Both the position numbers and the translations under genes were made by a program. This document shows, piece after piece, positions 62,065 to 64,000 of a DNA stretch of 64,000 bases; the first letter of the stretch is position 1; each line of letters begins with the position of its first letter. Below the pieces are notes generated by a model. That model worked only from the letters and a program-made list of their open reading frames with translations, made no database searches and was not told where the DNA came from. Source of the DNA: Lentisphaerae bacterium WC36. Its GTDB lineage: Bacteria > Verrucomicrobiota > Lentisphaeria > Victivallales > SZUA-371. Where the stretch lies: positions 1,240,001 to 1,304,000 of the forward strand of contig CP085689.1 of the NCBI GenBank assembly GCA_020683205.1. The letters are read 5' to 3'.

Positions 62065-63774
62065 ATGAAATATTATAGTGTATTAATATTATTGCTATTA
62101 GTGGTTTTGCACATTACTGGATGTTCTAGTGAGGAGAATCCTAAAAAATTACGTTCAGCTGATAATGTTAAAATTAATAGTATAACTTCTAAGGATAGAG
62201 AAAAGTTAAAAAAACAAGTCCATCGTGAAACATTAACTGAATGCAAATTTAAAAGTGTTCCTGAAGGGCGAATTATGAAAAGAAAATTAGTGTGTTCCCA
62301 GAAAGTTATTGTTGGTAACAGCAAAGGGATGAGAGCTGATAACTTTAATACTGAAACCTATGATAATATCGAGGAAAACAACTTGAAATTTGTTAAAGAT
62401 GAGCCATTGTCAACTTTTTCAATTGATGTTGACACCGCCTCATATTCAAATATTCGTCGTATGCTTAATCGTGGAGAACTACCTCCGAAAGGAGCGGTTA
62501 GAATTGAAGAAATGGTTAATTATTTTAATTATAATTACCCAAAAGTTATTAATGAAAATCAACCATTTGCGACGAATGTTACAATTGGTAGTTGCCCATG
62601 GAATGATAAAAGTAAGTTGGTTCGTATTGCAATTAAAGGTAAAGAAATTCCAGCTGAAAGTCGCCCCAAGGCTAATTTAGTATTTTTGCTAGATGTTTCT
62701 GGTTCAATGAGATCGCCAAATAAATTACCTTTGTTAAGAAATGCTCTTAAAATGTTGGTAAATAATTTAAATGATCAGGATCGTGTGGCAATTGTTGTTT
62801 ATGCTGGCGCTTCAGGATTAGTTTTAGAGTCTACTGCATGTAATGAAAAAACAAAAATCATGGATGCCTTAAATCGTTTATCAGCTGGAGGGTCAACTAA
62901 TGGCGCTGCGGGGATAACTCAAGCATATAAAGTTGCAGTTGCAAATTTTATTGAAGGAGGTATTAATCGAGTAATTTTATGCACTGATGGTGACTTTAAT
63001 GTTGGTACGACAAATCAAAGCGATTTGATTAATTTAATTCAAAAATCAGCTAAAAGTGATGTGTTTTTAACTGTTTTAGGATTTGGGATGGGTAATTATA
63101 AAGACAGTACACTTGAAAAATTAGCTGACAAAGGTAACGGTAATTATGGTTATATTGACGATGAAAAAGAAGCTCGTAAACTTTTGGTAAAACAAATTGG
63201 TGGGACATTAAATACCATTGCCAAAGATGTTAAAATTCAAGTTGAATTTAATCCAAGTCAAGTTCAAGCATACCGCTTAATAGGTTATGAAAATCGCAAA
63301 TTAAACAATGAAGATTTTGCGAATGATGAAAAAGATGCTGGAGAGATTGGGGCAGGGCACACGATAACTGCTTTTTATGAAGTTTTTGACAATAAAACTA
63401 AGTTGAATGCACCCGAAACTCCTCAAACAAAATATTCAAAAAATGTTGCATCCGACATAGCTCAAAATGAAATTCTTGAAGTGAAAATTCGCTATAAAGA
63501 ACCAAATGGTACTAAGAGTAAATTGCTGAAATTTCCATTAACTGGAAAAATTTATGACGCAATAACTTCTATTGATAATGATTTTAAATTTGCTAATGCT
63601 GTTATCATTTTTGGAATGTTATTAAGACATTCCAAAAATATTGGAAGTGTGAACTATAATACAGTTCTTAAATTGGCGCAAAATTCAGTAGATGATTGCA
63701 AAAATAAAAATTATGAACGTAGCGAATTTATAAATTTAGTAAAAAAAGCGCAACGCCTTACTGCTTTAAAATAA
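62065..63774 (+). CDS. VWA-domain lipoprotein, YfbK-like
   Basis: 569 residues. Lipobox HITGC (C20). N-terminal von Willebrand-associated region (EPLSTFSIDVDTASYSNIRR; NRGELPPKGAVRIEEMVNYF), then a VWA domain with a complete MIDAS: D210-V-S212-G-S214, later T/D residues in AGGSTNGAAG and LCTDGDFNVG. C-terminal DUF3520 region (LEVKIRYKEPNGTKSKLLKF; DFKFANAVIIFGMLLRHS). Known layout of YfbK proteins; binds metal and partner proteins at the envelope, role undefined. AAAGGAG ribosome binding site. Confidence 0.9.
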   Translation: MKYYSVLILLLLVVLHITGCSSEENPKKLRSADNVKINSITSKDREKLKKQVHRETLTECKFKSVPEGRIMKRKLVCSQKVIVGNSKGMRADNFNTETYDNIEENNLKFVKDEPLSTFSIDVDTASYSNIRRMLNRGELPPKGAVRIEEMVNYFNYNYPKVINENQPFATNVTIGSCPWNDKSKLVRIAIKGKEIPAESRPKANLVFLLDVSGSMRSPNKLPLLRNALKMLVNNLNDQDRVAIVVYAGASGLVLESTACNEKTKIMDALNRLSAGGSTNGAAGITQAYKVAVANFIEGGINRVILCTDGDFNVGTTNQSDLINLIQKSAKSDVFLTVLGFGMGNYKDSTLEKLADKGNGNYGYIDDEKEARKLLVKQIGGTLNTIAKDVKIQVEFNPSQVQAYRLIGYENRKLNNEDFANDEKDAGEIGAGHTITAFYEVFDNKTKLNAPETPQTKYSKNVASDIAQNEILEVKIRYKEPNGTKSKLLKFPLTGKIYDAITSIDNDFKFANAVIIFGMLLRHSKNIGSVNYNTVLKLAQNSVDDCKNKNYERSEFINLVKKAQRLTALK

Positions 63775-63793
63775 TTTTTCTTAATAAATATCT

Positions 63794-63827
63794 AGCTTAG
63801 CAATTTTAATGTTGCTAAGCTTTTTTA
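63794..63827 (+). terminator. Terminator after the VWA gene
   Basis: AGCTTAGCAA / TTGCTAAGCT, perfect 10-bp stem, 8-base loop, six to seven T. May also serve the convergent ruvA end less efficiently. Confidence 0.9.
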
Positions 63828-63850
63828 TTTCAAATAACTTTTTTACTAAG

Positions 63851-64000
63851 TTAACTGTTTAATAACTTAAGCGATAATCGCACTAAGTTAGCTGTTGAAA
63901 GTTCATCTTCACCTAATGTTTTAATTAATTTCTTAAGAGCTTTTTTAACAGTTTCACGCTTAAAGCCAAGTTGTTCAAGAGCAAGAATTGCATCTTCAAT
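63851..64000 (-). CDS. ruvA: RuvA C-terminal fragment (Holliday junction branch migration)
   Basis: The last 50 codons of a minus-strand gene running off the right edge. They read IEDAILALEQLGFKRETVKK, then ALKKLIKTLGEDELSTANLV, and end RLSLKLLNS. The 'eAl.aL..LGy....v..al' helical triad is RuvA domain III, the part that contacts RuvB. Too short for certainty, but the pattern is typical. Confidence 0.72.
   Translation of the reverse strand: MEDAILALEQLGFKRETVKKALKKLIKTLGEDELSTANLVRLSLKLLNS

Overview
This is an AT-rich (roughly 30% GC by eye) bacterial window in two parts: a rearranged tailed-phage prophage (1 to about 19,800), then ordinary chromosome (19,800-64,000). The chromosome encodes lipid A biosynthesis (LpxC with a tandem FabZ-like hotdog protein), many lipoproteins, a sulfatase, a GH127/DUF1680 glycosidase, a large alpha-2-macroglobulin and DUF3857-transglutaminase proteins. 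A low-GC, Gram-negative, host- or polysaccharide-associated member of the PVC group, Lentisphaerota-like, fits best. That placement is inference: there is no rRNA here.

Prophage. A tyrosine integrase (18280-19620) lies beside the 3' end of a tRNA-Arg(TCT) gene (19800-19875), the usual attachment target, and the other end lies left of the window. From the left come a cut-off unknown gene, a small phage protein, and a three-gene minus-strand operon: a TIR protein, a deoxyribosyltransferase-like/TPR protein and a MTH538/ThsB-type TIR-like protein. This operon looks like NAD+-linked anti-phage defence cargo. Next come terminase (plus), a MuF-type head protein fused to an HExxH peptidase domain (minus), portal, head-tail adaptor and gp10-like genes (minus), and a second divergent structural block (plus). 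The two blocks end in inverted, near-identical copies (6506-9148 and 15319-18284) of a cassette made of fibre C-terminus, small acidic protein, holin-like protein, lipoprotein, NGCG/HDWDFS protein and terminator. The right-hand fibre is broken by a 14-bp deletion, and the lipoprotein slot differs between copies. No major capsid gene is recognisable in the window.

Chromosome. 20-31 kb: membrane protein, sulfatase, then a probable operon of CheX-like, EI24/CysZ-like, double DUF3857-transglutaminase and alpha/alpha-barrel genes, converging on a methyltransferase. 31-37 kb: PQ-loop protein, CvfB, DAHP synthase, VOC protein, fumarase and small membrane proteins. 38-51 kb: GH127, DUF4019 lipoprotein, a caspase-like protein, a 2037-residue alpha-2-macroglobulin and a periplasmic repeat protein. 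50-64 kb: FabZ-like/LpxC, MiaA, homocysteine methyltransferase-MTHFR, a frameshifted GT-D glycosyltransferase, a methyltransferase, small orphans, a Dus enzyme, a decayed IS1595-type transposase, two paralogous membrane proteins, a YfbK-like VWA lipoprotein and the 3' end of ruvA.

The main points of interest are the TIR/deoxyribosyltransferase-TPR/TIR operon, the inverted fibre-lysis cassettes, the MuF-peptidase with a small downstream partner, and the caspase-like protein.
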